A stretch of 54,918 bases of DNA from Gallionellaceae bacterium (GTDB lineage Bacteria; Pseudomonadota; Gammaproteobacteria; Burkholderiales; Gallionellaceae). The DNA lies in the NCBI GenBank assembly GCA_019753125.1, contig JAIELH010000010.1, positions 1-54,918 of the forward strand, written 5' to 3'. The notes under the pieces were generated by a model. It ran no database searches. It saw only the letters and a list, made by a program, of their open reading frames with translations, and was not told the origin of the DNA. How positions within the stretch are numbered: position 1 is the first letter of the stretch; every line of letters starts with the position of its first letter. Made by a program: the position numbers and the translations under genes. Below, in pieces: positions 34,523-43,256 of the stretch.

Positions 34523-34817
34523 TTTTCAGCTCCTTCAATACGCTTCCGTTTATCGATCCCTGTTTGCTTTTGGCATACATGAAAATCAGCCAGATTTCGC
34601 CATTCGCCTTGCGGTTGAAATAAATGACTCGCACACCGCCCGATTTTCCCGAACCGGAACGGGACCAGCGCACTTTGCGCACGCCGCCGGAGCCCCTGAC
34701 CACATCCCCCGCATCGGGGTTTTCCGCAATGAACAAAGCAAAGGCATCGTGCTCTTTTTCTGTCCAATACAACGGCCAAAGCTTCTCGAAGTCTTCAGTT
34801 TCAATAACGGTATGCAT
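34497..34817 (-). CDS. RelE/HigB-family toxin
   Basis: A 106-residue RelE-superfamily protein, a predicted mRNA interferase. Family features are the N-terminal TEDFEKLWPLYWTEKEHDAF, the core GGVRKVRWSRSGSGKSGGVRV then IYFNRKANGEIWLIFMYAK, and a C-terminal helix. The start MHTVIET at 34817 is chosen over an ATG three codons earlier; neither has a strong ribosome binding site. Located between apt and mtnA, so the pair interrupts an otherwise functional gene set. Confidence 0.9.
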   Translation of the reverse strand: MHTVIETEDFEKLWPLYWTEKEHDAFALFIAENPDAGDVVRGSGGVRKVRWSRSGSGKSGGVRVIYFNRKANGEIWLIFMYAKSKQGSINGSVLKELKNEIEKTID

Positions 34818-34871
34818 ATCGGGCATTATACGTCTTTGCCGTATATGTACAAATCGTGCTGATTTTAAAGG

Positions 34872-35399
34872 CTAATCCCCCTCAAACTCGCACAACGCAA
34901 ACACCTTGTGCCCGTGCTTCTCCAGCCGCGCGCGCCCGCCAATGTCGGGCAGGTCGATGATGAAACAGCATTCGACGATCTTGCCGCCCATCTTGTCGAT
35001 CAGCGTACAGGCGGCTTCCGCCGTGCCGCCGGTGGCGATCAGGTCATCCACCAGCAACACACGGTCACCCTTCTGAATTGCGTCGGTATGTATCTCGATA
35101 CGGTCGGTGCCGTATTCGAGCTCGTAGTCGTGGCCTATTGTTTCGGCGGGCAACTTGCCTTTTTTGCGGATCGGGATGAAGCCTTTGTTCAGCGCGTAGG
35201 CCAGCGGCGCGCCGAGGATGAAGCCGCGCGATTCGATGCCGGCGATCTTGTCGATCTTCACGTCCTTGTAACGGTTCACCAGTTCATCCACGGTGGCACG
35301 GAAGCCTGCCGGGTCTTTGAGCAGCGTAGTGATGTCGCGAAACTGGATGCCCTGCTTCGGGTAATGCGGGACGGTGCGGATATGGGATTTGATGGTCAT
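34872..35399 (-). CDS. apt: Adenine phosphoribosyltransferase
   Basis: A 175-residue Apt. It makes AMP from adenine and PRPP. The family start [18 protein letters not shown], the [11 protein letters not shown] loop, RKKGKLP, and the PRPP motif [14 protein letters not shown] are complete. CAGGAG lies just before ATG 35399, while the longer upstream frame runs through a repeat and is not coding. It is the gene next to mtnP, whose reaction releases adenine, so the pair closes an adenine salvage step. Confidence 0.96.
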   Translation of the reverse strand: MTIKSHIRTVPHYPKQGIQFRDITTLLKDPAGFRATVDELVNRYKDVKIDKIAGIESRGFILGAPLAYALNKGFIPIRKKGKLPAETIGHDYELEYGTDRIEIHTDAIQKGDRVLLVDDLIATGGTAEAACTLIDKMGGKIVECCFIIDLPDIGGRARLEKHGHKVFALCEFEGD

Positions 35400-35513
35400 T
35401 TGAACTCCTGGTAAGTGGTAAGTGGGGAGTGGGACGGTGCTGCGCACCTCAGTGGGGAGTGGGGGGGGGCAGCGGCCTTTCCCACTTTCCACTCCCTACT
35501 CCCCACTTCCCGA
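35400..35513. repeat. Inverted repeat with a nine-G tract between mtnP and apt
   Basis: AAGTGGGGAGT (35420-35430) is inverse to ACTCCCCACTT (35498-35508), and further copies of AGTGGGGAGT lie between. A run of nine G (35461-35469) lies at the centre. Such runs are prone to length change. The repeat takes up the entire 114-bp gap between mtnP and apt; only the CAGGAG ribosome binding site of apt lies after it. Confidence 0.65.
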
Positions 35514-36371
35514 TTAAAGCATTCGCCCGGCTACTGCGGACAACTTTTCCACCATCGCCGTATCGCGCGCTTCCGGGGCGGTGATGATCGCGTACTGCAA
35601 CGCGCTGCGGCAGCCGCAGCCAGCCGCGCCGGTATCGCCCTGTATGCGCGGCGCGGCATTTTTCACCAGCGCGCGCGCCTTGTCGGCATTCGCCAGCAAC
35701 ACCTTGATGATCGCATCGACCGTGACATTGTCGTGATCCGGATGCCAGCAATCGTAGTCGGTCACCATCGCGACAGTGGCATAGCAAATCTCGGCCTCAC
35801 GCGCGAGCTTGGCTTCGGGCATGTTGGTCATGCCGATCACGTCGCACTTCCAGGAACGGTACAGCTCCGATTCCGCCAGGCTGGAAAACTGCGGGCCTTC
35901 CATCACCAAATAAGTGCCGCCGCGCACCACCGCAATGTCGGCCTGCTGTGCGGCCGCATACAGATGATCGCCGAGACGGTGGCACACCGGATGCGCCATC
36001 GAAACATGCGCGACCAGCCCGCTGCCGAAGAAACTTTTTTCCCGCGCAAAGGTGCGGTCGATGAATTGATCGACGATGACGAACGTGCCCGGCGCGAGGC
36101 TTTCATGCAGCGAGCCGACCGCGCTGACCGAAACGATGTCGGTCACGCCGAGGCGCTTGAGCGCGTCGATGTTGGCGCGAAAGTTGATTTCCGACGGCGG
36201 TATCTTGTGCCCCCTGCCGTGACGCGGCAGAAAGGCGACCGATTGCCCAGCCAGTTCGCCGACCAGAATCTCATCCGACGGCTCGCCGAATGATGAGGTC
36301 GCCTTTATCCAGCGGGTGTTGAGCAACCCCTCAATGTTATAGACACCGCTACCCCCGATGACTCCCAGCAT
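35514..36371 (-). CDS. mtnP: S-methyl-5'-thioadenosine phosphorylase MtnP
   Basis: A 285-residue MtnP of the PNP family. It phosphorolyses methylthioadenosine to adenine and 5-methylthioribose-1-P. Features: LGVIGGSGVYNIEGL at the start, PRHGRGHKIPPSEINFRAN (phosphate and ribose site), SAVGSLHESLAPGTFVIVDQ, MEGPQFSSLAES, and VIGMTNMPEAKLAREAE with the base-binding Asp in MVTDYDCWH. The Thr/Asn-Met form of this region fits MTA rather than purine nucleosides generally. First of the MTA genes, downstream of alr after a repeat-filled gap. Confidence 0.96.
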   Translation of the reverse strand: MLGVIGGSGVYNIEGLLNTRWIKATSSFGEPSDEILVGELAGQSVAFLPRHGRGHKIPPSEINFRANIDALKRLGVTDIVSVSAVGSLHESLAPGTFVIVDQFIDRTFAREKSFFGSGLVAHVSMAHPVCHRLGDHLYAAAQQADIAVVRGGTYLVMEGPQFSSLAESELYRSWKCDVIGMTNMPEAKLAREAEICYATVAMVTDYDCWHPDHDNVTVDAIIKVLLANADKARALVKNAAPRIQGDTGAAGCGCRSALQYAIITAPEARDTAMVEKLSAVAGRML

Positions 36372-36410
36372 ATTTTCACTCCGTTTTTTAACTCAGATAA
36401 TCCATTGAGC

Positions 36411-36510
36411 GTAGGTCGGGCTTTAGCCAATGACTTGCTGGCGTTGTTTGCCAGCTTAGTCGAAGGCTATGCAGAGCCAGCCCGATATGTCGGGTTAAAA
36501 CCCGACCTAC
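36411..36510. repeat. Dispersed inverted repeat
   Basis: GTAGGTCGGGCTTTAGCC at the left is inverse to GGGTTAAAACCCGACCTAC at the right, with internal smaller palindromes. The arrangement is a classic bacterial intergenic repeat upstream of mtnP. Confidence 0.65.
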
Positions 36511-36530
36511 AATCTGCTATGTCAATCTAA

Positions 36531-36626
36531 AAGGGGAAGGGATAAGGGTGAAGGGTTGAAGGCTAACACCCCCCTTTATTCGGTGAAGTGGTTTTACCCT
36601 TCTCCCTTCCCTCTTCTCCCTTCACC
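36531..36626. repeat. Purine/pyrimidine-rich inverted repeat
   Basis: AAGGGGAAGGGATAAGGGTG followed by AAGGGT is inverse to ACCCTTCTCCCTTCCC and CTTCTCCCTTCACC at the right. One strand is nearly all purine in each arm. With the preceding repeat it fills the 276-bp gap between mtnP and alr, which holds no gene. Confidence 0.6.
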
Positions 36627-36647
36627 ATAAATAGTATTTTGATTATT

Positions 36648-37784
36648 TCAAACCACAACCGGCACACGCGTGGCCAGCCCACACATCAGCTCATAACTGA
36701 TCGTACCTGCCGCACGTGCGACATCCTCGATCGGCATTCCGTCGCCCCACAGTGTCACAGCGCTGCCAACACCGGCCTGCGGCAAGTTGCTCAAGTCCGC
36801 ATACAGCATGTCCATCGAAACACGCCCCAGCGTTTGCGTGCGTTGTCCGTCCACCAGCAGCGGCGTGCCGCCCGGCGCGCACCCGCAAGGAGTAGGCCGG
36901 TGGGTGCCCGGAGCCTCCGGCTCCACCCTTCCGCTCTGGCGCGGATAGCCGTCGGCATAGCCGCAGGCGACGATACCGATGCGCATTCTCTGTTCGGCGC
37001 GAAACAACGCGCCGTAGCCGACCTCATCACCTGTCTGTAATTCCTGCACTGCAATGATGCGGCTACCCAGCGTCATCGCCGGTTTCAGCCCGAGTTGCCG
37101 CGCGCTGGGCTGTCCTTCAACACCTTGGGCAAACGGCGACGCGCCATACAGCATGACGCCGGGGCGCACCCAGTCGCCGTGGGTTGCCGGATAACGCAAC
37201 AACGCCGCGGAATTCGCCAGCGAACGCGCCATGCGATACGGTGCGGCAACTTCGTTGAACAGCGCGAGCGGCCCGGCTACCCCACGCGCCTCATCGGCAT
37301 TGGCAAAATGCGTCATCAGCGTGATGTCGCGCACCGCAACATGACGGCGCAACGTTTCCATCACCTGCGCCACCTTGTCTGGCGCGAATCCCAAGCGGTT
37401 CATGCCGCTGTTGATCTTGAGCCAGATGTCCAGCTTTTTGCGTTTCGGGTAGGCGTCCAGCAAGTCAACCTGCCATGCGCTATGAATCACGCAAGCCAGG
37501 TCGTATTCGGCAACCAGCGCCAATTCTTCCGCATCAAAAAATCCTTCCAGCAGCAGGATGGATTGGCGGAAACCCGCCTCGCGCAGTTGCAATGCATCCT
37601 GAATATCCAGCAGCGCAAAACCGTCCGCCGCAGCCAACGCTCCGGCCACACGCAGCATGCCGTGCCCGTAACCGTTCGCCTTGATCACCGCCATGATGCG
37701 CGCGGAAGGCGCGGCACGGCGCGCCACCTGAAGATTGTTCTCCAGTGCACTCAGGTTGATGTGGGCTTGTATCGGGCGTGACAC
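36648..37784 (-). CDS. alr: Alanine racemase with an in-frame repeat insertion
   Basis: A 378-residue Alr. It interconverts L- and D-alanine for peptidoglycan, using PLP on the Lys in AVIKANGYGHG; the second catalytic residue is the Tyr in GYGALFRAEQRMRIGIVACG. Family blocks INSGMNRLGF and GYADGYPR are present. After YPRQ an extra segment of about 22 residues (SGRVEPEAPGTHRP then TPCGCAPG) is found before GTPLLVDGQR. The encoding DNA (about 36870-36937) is palindromic, with a GAGCC-TCC-GGCTC stem, and resembles an intergenic repeat that entered the frame without a shift. The gene otherwise seems functional. Divergent from lplT. Confidence 0.94.
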   Translation of the reverse strand: MSRPIQAHINLSALENNLQVARRAAPSARIMAVIKANGYGHGMLRVAGALAAADGFALLDIQDALQLREAGFRQSILLLEGFFDAEELALVAEYDLACVIHSAWQVDLLDAYPKRKKLDIWLKINSGMNRLGFAPDKVAQVMETLRRHVAVRDITLMTHFANADEARGVAGPLALFNEVAAPYRMARSLANSAALLRYPATHGDWVRPGVMLYGASPFAQGVEGQPSARQLGLKPAMTLGSRIIAVQELQTGDEVGYGALFRAEQRMRIGIVACGYADGYPRQSGRVEPEAPGTHRPTPCGCAPGGTPLLVDGQRTQTLGRVSMDMLYADLSNLPQAGVGSAVTLWGDGMPIEDVARAAGTISYELMCGLATRVPVVV

Positions 37785-37858
37785 AGAAATGGTTTATCGC
37801 AAAATTTTTAATAAGCGCGAATGATAGCAGGGGCTTTTGTTTCATGATATAAATCAGT

Positions 37859-39112
37859 TTGCCAAAAAACAAACCCCGTTTAATGAATCTCGGTTTTTAC
37901 ATCATCCTCGCGGCGCAATTCCTGTCCGCGCTTGCGGACAATGCGTTGCTGTTTGCCGCGATTGCCCTGCTCAAGGATTTGAACGCGCCGGCCTGGTATA
38001 CGCCGCTATTGCAGCAAAGCTTCATCATCTCCTACATCATCCTGGCGCCTTTCGTCGGCGCATTTGCCGATTCGCTGCCCAAAGGGCGCGTGATGTTCAT
38101 CAGCAACATCATCAAACTGGCCGGCTGCCTCTTCATGCTGATCGGCGTCGATCCGCTGATTGCCTACTGTCTGGTTGGCCTGGGAGCCGCAGCCTATTCG
38201 CCGGCAAAATACGGCATCCTCACCGAATACCTCCCGCCCGACCAGCTGGTCAAGGCGAATAGCTGGATGGAAGGCCTGACCGTCGCCGCGATCGTACTCG
38301 GCGCGCTGGTGGGCGGCATCCTGATCACCCCGAGCATCGCCAACCCGATGTTGCAATGGTGGGACGTGCCGTTCATCGATACCGGCATCGACACTCCGCC
38401 GGAGCTGGCGATCATCGTGATCGTGCTGATTTACATTGCCGCCGCGATTTTCAACCTTTACATCCCGCATGTGGCGATTGACCACAAACCATTCAGCCAC
38501 AGCCCGGTGTTTCTGGCCAGAGATTTCTGGCACTGTTTCAAGCTGCTGTGGAAAGATCCGCTCGGCCAAGTGTCGTTGGCGGTCACCACGCTGTTCTGGG
38601 GCGCGGGGGCCACGCTGCGCCTGCTGGTGCTCGGCTGGGCGGCCGTCGCCTTGCACTACGGCATCGGCGAAGCCGCAAAACTCACCGCCTGGGTGGCGAT
38701 CGGCATCGCGATCGGCTCGGTGCTGGCGGCAAAATTCATCGAACTGGAGCATTCGATAAAGGTTCTGCCGGTCGGCATCGCGATGGGCGTTGCGGTGCTG
38801 CTGATGATTCCGGTAGCCAACAGCACGCTGGCGATCTTGCTGCTGATTGCGATAGGCGCGATGGGCGGTTTCTTCGTCGTGCCGATGAACGCGTTGCTGC
38901 AACATCGCGGCCACCTGCTGATGGGTGCGGGACGCTCCATTGCGGTACAAAACTTCAACGAAAACCTGAGTATCTTCGTCATGCTGGGAATGTATGGCGC
39001 AATGCAGCAACTGGATTTCAGCATCTACGCCATCATCGCGGTGTTCGGCCTGCTGCTGTCCGGCATCATGGCTGCGCTGCACAGAAAACACGGGCACGAC
39101 CGTTATATCTAA
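37859..39112 (+). CDS. lplT: Lysophospholipid transporter LplT
   Basis: A 417-residue MFS protein matching LplT, which flips lysophospholipids inward for re-acylation. Diagnostic segments are AAQFLSALADNALLFAAIALL, QQSFIISYIILAPFVGAFAD, PKGRVMFISNIIKLAGC and SPAKYGILTEYLPPDQLVKA. About twelve hydrophobic helices are seen. The start is unsure: TTG 37859 gives the full frame, and ATG 37883 (MNLGFYII) is an alternative; neither has a good ribosome binding site. The acyltransferase partner Aas is not in the window. Confidence 0.92.
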   Translation: MPKNKPRLMNLGFYIILAAQFLSALADNALLFAAIALLKDLNAPAWYTPLLQQSFIISYIILAPFVGAFADSLPKGRVMFISNIIKLAGCLFMLIGVDPLIAYCLVGLGAAAYSPAKYGILTEYLPPDQLVKANSWMEGLTVAAIVLGALVGGILITPSIANPMLQWWDVPFIDTGIDTPPELAIIVIVLIYIAAAIFNLYIPHVAIDHKPFSHSPVFLARDFWHCFKLLWKDPLGQVSLAVTTLFWGAGATLRLLVLGWAAVALHYGIGEAAKLTAWVAIGIAIGSVLAAKFIELEHSIKVLPVGIAMGVAVLLMIPVANSTLAILLLIAIGAMGGFFVVPMNALLQHRGHLLMGAGRSIAVQNFNENLSIFVMLGMYGAMQQLDFSIYAIIAVFGLLLSGIMAALHRKHGHDRYI

Positions 39113-39144
39113 GTATCGTTATATCTTAAGTACGCGGCGCGCCC

Positions 39145-42100
39145 CTACACCTTACCCAACAACGCTTCAAATTCATCGATCGGCACCGGTTTGCTGAACA
39201 GGTAGCCCTGGTACGCCATGCAACCGTGCTGCTTCAGGAACGACAATTGCGCCTCCGTTTCGACTCCTTCGGCAATCACGTTCAGGCGAAAATTCAGCGC
39301 CATATCGATGATTGCTCTCACCATCGCGGCGTCATTCAGGTCGGTTGCAATATCGCGCACGAAACTCTGGTCGATCTTGATCTGGTCAAGCGGCAACTGC
39401 TTCAGATAGGACAACGATGAATAGCCGGTGCCGAAATCGTCCATCGACAAACTGATACCCAACGCTTTCAGCGCGTGCATCTTGACGATAATATCGGCGA
39501 TATCGGCCAATACCACACTCTCGGTCAATTCCAGCTTCAGGCGCGCCGGATTAACCTGATGGGCGCGAATTGCTGCGGCAACCTTCTCGACAAAATCATG
39601 CTTCCTGAATTGCTGCGCACTGACGTTGACGGCAAGCGCCAGATCGCGTGTCTGCTCGCGCCTGCTCCATTGCGCAAGCTGCCGGCAGGCGGTTTCGAGC
39701 ACCCAATTCCCGATATCCAGAATCAGCGAGCTTTCTTCGGCGATGGAAATGAATTGCGCCGGTGAAACCATGCCGCGCTCCGGATGCATCCAGCGCACCA
39801 GCGCCTCCGCACCCAGCGCGCGATGCCCATTATCCACTTGCAGTTGATAGTGCAGACGCAATTGCCCATTAAGGACGGCATAGCGCAAATCCTTCTCGAG
39901 CACGGCGCGTATTTCCACCGCCCGCTGCATGACGGGGTCGAAAAAACGCACCGCATTGCGTCCCGAATCCTTGGCCTGGTACATCGCAAGATCGGCGTGT
40001 TTGAGCACTTCTTCCACCGATTCCGCATTGCCGCGATACAGGCACACGCCGATGCTCGGCGAGCTGTGGTATTCCTGCTCCCTGATCTGGTAAGGCGCAG
40101 CCAGCGCGGCGCGGATTTTCTCGGCGATCAGCGCGGTTTTCTGCGAAGCATCCTCCACGTCCCCGTCAATTTCCTCGATCAGCACCACAAACTCGTCGCC
40201 GCCCAGCCGCGCCACGGTATCCACCTCGCGCACGCAATACTGGATGCGCTGGGCCACCTCGATCAACAGCAGGTCGCCATAATCATGCCCCAGCGTGTCG
40301 TTAAGCGTCTTGAACCTGTCCATATCGAGAAACATCAGCGCGCCGTAAAGATTGCTGCGCGCCGAGACCGACAGCGCCAGATGAAAACGGTCCAGCAGCA
40401 AGCGGCGGTTGGGCAGCTTGGTCAGCACATCATAAAACGCCAGCGTGCGGATCTCTTCCTCCGCGTGTTTGCGCGCGGTGATGTTGCTGAATATCCCGAC
40501 ATACTCGGTAGTCTCGCCCTGCTCGTTCCTTATCGCGGTGATGGTCAGATATTTCGGGTAAATATGGCCATTCTTGTGCCGGTCCCACATCTCGCCCGAC
40601 CATGTTCCGTCATTCAGCAGCTGCTGCCACATCGCCGCATAAAACGCCTTGCCCTCATGGCCGGAACTGAGGATACGCGTATTCTTGCCTATCACCTCTT
40701 CCGCGCCATAACCGGTGATGTCCTCGAATGCCCGGTTGACGCGGATAATGTTCGCGTTGGGGTCGGTGATCAGGATGGCCTCATGGGTCTCGAAGGTTAC
40801 TGCTGCGATACGCAGCTGATCTTCCGCCAGCTTCTGCTCGGTAATATCCTGCACCGCCCCCACCGAGCGCAACGGTTTGCCGGATGCGTCGAATTCGCTG
40901 TTGCAATGCTCGCGCACCCACTTGATGCGCCCATCCGCAAATTGCAAGCGGTGGGTAATATCATAGGGCTGGCGATTCTCCAGCGATTGCGTATAGGCCT
41001 GGTTTACCTTGTCGCGGTCGTCCGGGTGAATCGCGTTCAGGAAATTTTCATAGGATGGCTTGAACTGCGCCGGGTCGAGCTCAAAAATCCGGAAAACCTC
41101 ATCCGACCAGCGCAACTCGCCGCTCAGCCGGTCCAGCTCCCAGCTCCCCAGCTTTCCCAGCTTCTGCGCTTCGTTGAGCAAATCCTGGTTGTGTTGCAAC
41201 TCGAGCTGGGCAAACTTGCGCTCGGTAATATCGGTGCTTATCGCAGCATACTGGAACGGTTTGCCATCCCTGCCCGTGTTGGGCACGATAGTGGTTTTCA
41301 ACCAATACAGGCAGCCATTTCTGGCACGGTTGCAGATTTCCCCATGCCATATTTTCCCGGCGGCAATAGTGCGGTACATGTCGCGGAAAAATTCTCTCGG
41401 GTGCGTGCCGGAATTAACAATGCGATTATTCTGCCCGAGCAGCTCATCGCGTGAATACTGGCTGATGGCGCAAAATTTATCGTTGACATAGGTGATCACG
41501 CCGCGCACATCGGTAGTGCACACAATCGAATGCTGATCCAGCGCGTATTTTTGATACTCCAATTCCCTCAATGCCAGCCGGTGCGCTTGTTCAAGTTGCG
41601 CCAAGGCTCGCGCATTCTGCCGCGCCATGCGCCGGTCGAACAACGCGGCGAGGATGCCGCCGCCAAACCAGAACAAGGAAGTCAGCGCTACCAGCCAGGC
41701 GAGCATATCCGGGGCGACCTGCATTGCGCCAACCATGCACATGCTGCCGGGCGAGATGCTTGCTCCCAGCATGGCGGTGTAGTGCATGCCGGAAATCGCC
41801 AAACCCATGACGGCCCCGCCCAACACAAAACGAAGCATCAGCGGCAGTTTGGCGCGCTCGCCCTGATACATCATCAGCAGCGCGCCCCATGAAGCGATCA
41901 CGGCAATGGCCACGGACAAGGTAAAGATCAGCGGGTCATAGCTGATCGGCGGCGACATCCTGAGCGCCGCCATGCCGGCATAGTGCATGAGGCTGATGCC
42001 CAAACCCATCAGCAACCCGCCCACGATAATACGCATGGCGCCGATGTCCGGTTCGCGCAACACGTAAAAACCGAGCAAGGCTGCGGCAATCGCAGGTAAC

Positions 42101-42345
42101 GCAGAAAACAGGGTCAACGGCAGATCATAGCCAAGGGGAATGGGCAAATGAAATGCCAACATGCCGATGAAATGCATGGACCAGATCGCCAAACCCAGTG
42201 TGATGCCACCGGCAATCATCCACACCCACGCCGAACGGCCGCTGCTCTCGCGCATACGCTGCGCGTGGGTGAGCGCGGTGAATGAGCCGATCATCGCGAT
42301 CAGCACGGACAGCAATACCAGCGGGGTATCCCAAACAATTAACAA
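39145..42345 (-). CDS. MHYT-PAS-GGDEF-EAL c-di-GMP signalling protein
   Basis: A 1066-residue membrane signalling protein. Residues 1-240 form the seven-helix MHYT sensor with three motif repeats (MHFIGM, MHYAGM, MHYTAM) thought to bind copper and sense O2, CO or NO. Three PAS domains follow (for instance HSIVCTTDVRGVITYVNDKF and ILITDPNANIIRVNRAFEDI, each with PAC tails). A GGDEF domain (ARLGGDEFVVLIEE, active-site motif intact) and an EAL domain (GAEALVRW, plus the DDFGTGYSSLSYLK loop) close the protein. Both enzymatic sites look competent, so either synthesis or breakdown of c-di-GMP is possible. The start is TTG with GAGGAAG upstream. Convergent with lplT. Confidence 0.95.
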   Translation of the reverse strand: MLIVWDTPLVLLSVLIAMIGSFTALTHAQRMRESSGRSAWVWMIAGGITLGLAIWSMHFIGMLAFHLPIPLGYDLPLTLFSALPAIAAALLGFYVLREPDIGAMRIIVGGLLMGLGISLMHYAGMAALRMSPPISYDPLIFTLSVAIAVIASWGALLMMYQGERAKLPLMLRFVLGGAVMGLAISGMHYTAMLGASISPGSMCMVGAMQVAPDMLAWLVALTSLFWFGGGILAALFDRRMARQNARALAQLEQAHRLALRELEYQKYALDQHSIVCTTDVRGVITYVNDKFCAISQYSRDELLGQNNRIVNSGTHPREFFRDMYRTIAAGKIWHGEICNRARNGCLYWLKTTIVPNTGRDGKPFQYAAISTDITERKFAQLELQHNQDLLNEAQKLGKLGSWELDRLSGELRWSDEVFRIFELDPAQFKPSYENFLNAIHPDDRDKVNQAYTQSLENRQPYDITHRLQFADGRIKWVREHCNSEFDASGKPLRSVGAVQDITEQKLAEDQLRIAAVTFETHEAILITDPNANIIRVNRAFEDITGYGAEEVIGKNTRILSSGHEGKAFYAAMWQQLLNDGTWSGEMWDRHKNGHIYPKYLTITAIRNEQGETTEYVGIFSNITARKHAEEEIRTLAFYDVLTKLPNRRLLLDRFHLALSVSARSNLYGALMFLDMDRFKTLNDTLGHDYGDLLLIEVAQRIQYCVREVDTVARLGGDEFVVLIEEIDGDVEDASQKTALIAEKIRAALAAPYQIREQEYHSSPSIGVCLYRGNAESVEEVLKHADLAMYQAKDSGRNAVRFFDPVMQRAVEIRAVLEKDLRYAVLNGQLRLHYQLQVDNGHRALGAEALVRWMHPERGMVSPAQFISIAEESSLILDIGNWVLETACRQLAQWSRREQTRDLALAVNVSAQQFRKHDFVEKVAAAIRAHQVNPARLKLELTESVVLADIADIIVKMHALKALGISLSMDDFGTGYSSLSYLKQLPLDQIKIDQSFVRDIATDLNDAAMVRAIIDMALNFRLNVIAEGVETEAQLSFLKQHGCMAYQGYLFSKPVPIDEFEALLGKV

Positions 42346-42507
42346 TTCGCTTCCTCAGCCATTCCTGTGTGTTGAATGTATAGTAGCAGATGATGGCGCA
42401 TTTCGACGACGGCTCTGTCCGCTTGCGCATTTGCGATTGAAACTTTCCCGGCAATTCTGTAGTCTTACCGCCGCATTTATACATTGCTTAATTCAGGAGG
42501 CTACACA

Positions 42508-43197
42508 ATGCAATACCAAACCCAAGCAGCCGCACCAGCCGGCGCAATCGCAACCGCACAGAACAAGGTACTGCGCAACACCTACATGATGCTCGCACTG
42601 ACGATGATCCCGACGGTGATCGGCGCGTTTATCGGCATATCGGTCAACTTCTCGTTCATGGCCGAACATCCGGTCATGAGCGCGCTGCTGATGTTCGGCG
42701 CGATGATGGGCATGCTGTTCGCCGTGACCGCATTGCGCAACAGCGTGTGGGGCATCGTCGCGCTGCTGGGCTTTACCTTTGTCGCCGGCGTGTTGCTCGG
42801 CCCGATCCTGCAAGTGGCGCTGCACCTGAGAAACGGCGCGCAACTGGTCGGCATGGCGGCAGGCGGAACCGGCATCATCTTCGGCAGCCTGGCAACCGTC
42901 GCCACCGTCACGAAAAAAGACTTCAGCTTCATGGGCAAATTCCTGTTCATCGGGTTGATCCTGCTGGTGATCGCGTCGCTGGCCAACATCTTCTTCCAGA
43001 TACCCGCGCTGGCGCTGACGATCTCCGCAATCGCGGTGCTGATCTTCTCGGCCTACATCCTGTACGACGTCAGCCAGATCGTACAAGGCGGCGAAACCAA
43101 CTACGTGATGGCGACACTGGGGCTGTACATGAACATCTACAACCTGTTCATCAACCTGCTGCAACTGCTGATGGCGCTCAGCGGCGAACGCGATTAG
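42508..43197 (+). CDS. yccA: Bax inhibitor-1 / YccA family membrane protein
   Basis: A 229-residue Bax1-I family protein with seven hydrophobic segments. The N-terminus is hydrophilic and soluble (QTQAAAPAGAIATAQNKVLR), and the conserved ending NIYNLFINLLQLLMALSGERD is present. YccA in E. coli modulates the FtsH membrane protease; other members act as Ca2+ leak channels, in keeping with the C-terminal Asp pair region. AGGAGG precedes ATG 42508 by six bases; the upstream frame start at 42484 is not used. A strong terminator follows. Confidence 0.93.
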   Translation: MQYQTQAAAPAGAIATAQNKVLRNTYMMLALTMIPTVIGAFIGISVNFSFMAEHPVMSALLMFGAMMGMLFAVTALRNSVWGIVALLGFTFVAGVLLGPILQVALHLRNGAQLVGMAAGGTGIIFGSLATVATVTKKDFSFMGKFLFIGLILLVIASLANIFFQIPALALTISAIAVLIFSAYILYDVSQIVQGGETNYVMATLGLYMNIYNLFINLLQLLMALSGERD

Positions 43198-43212
43198 TGC
43201 TTCATACCCAAT

Positions 43213-43239
43213 AAAAAGGCGGCCTGCGCCGCCTTTTTT
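43213..43239. terminator. Bidirectional intrinsic terminator
   Basis: AAAAAGGCGGC-CTGC-GCCGCCTTTTTT is a perfect stem flanked by A and T runs, placed between the convergent yccA and rlmD genes. It should stop transcription from both sides. Confidence 0.9.
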
Positions 43240-43256
43240 ATTGCCCGCAGATCATG

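Noticed and set aside
36372-36647. A CRISPR-like repeat array in the repeat-rich spacers
   Set aside because: The repeats are palindromic singletons of different types, without regular direct repeats and spacers; no cas gene is in the window.
39784-41454. A 556-codon plus-strand frame opposite the MHYT-GGDEF-EAL gene
   Set aside because: Shadow of a gene whose domains are unambiguous; no motif in the antisense translation.
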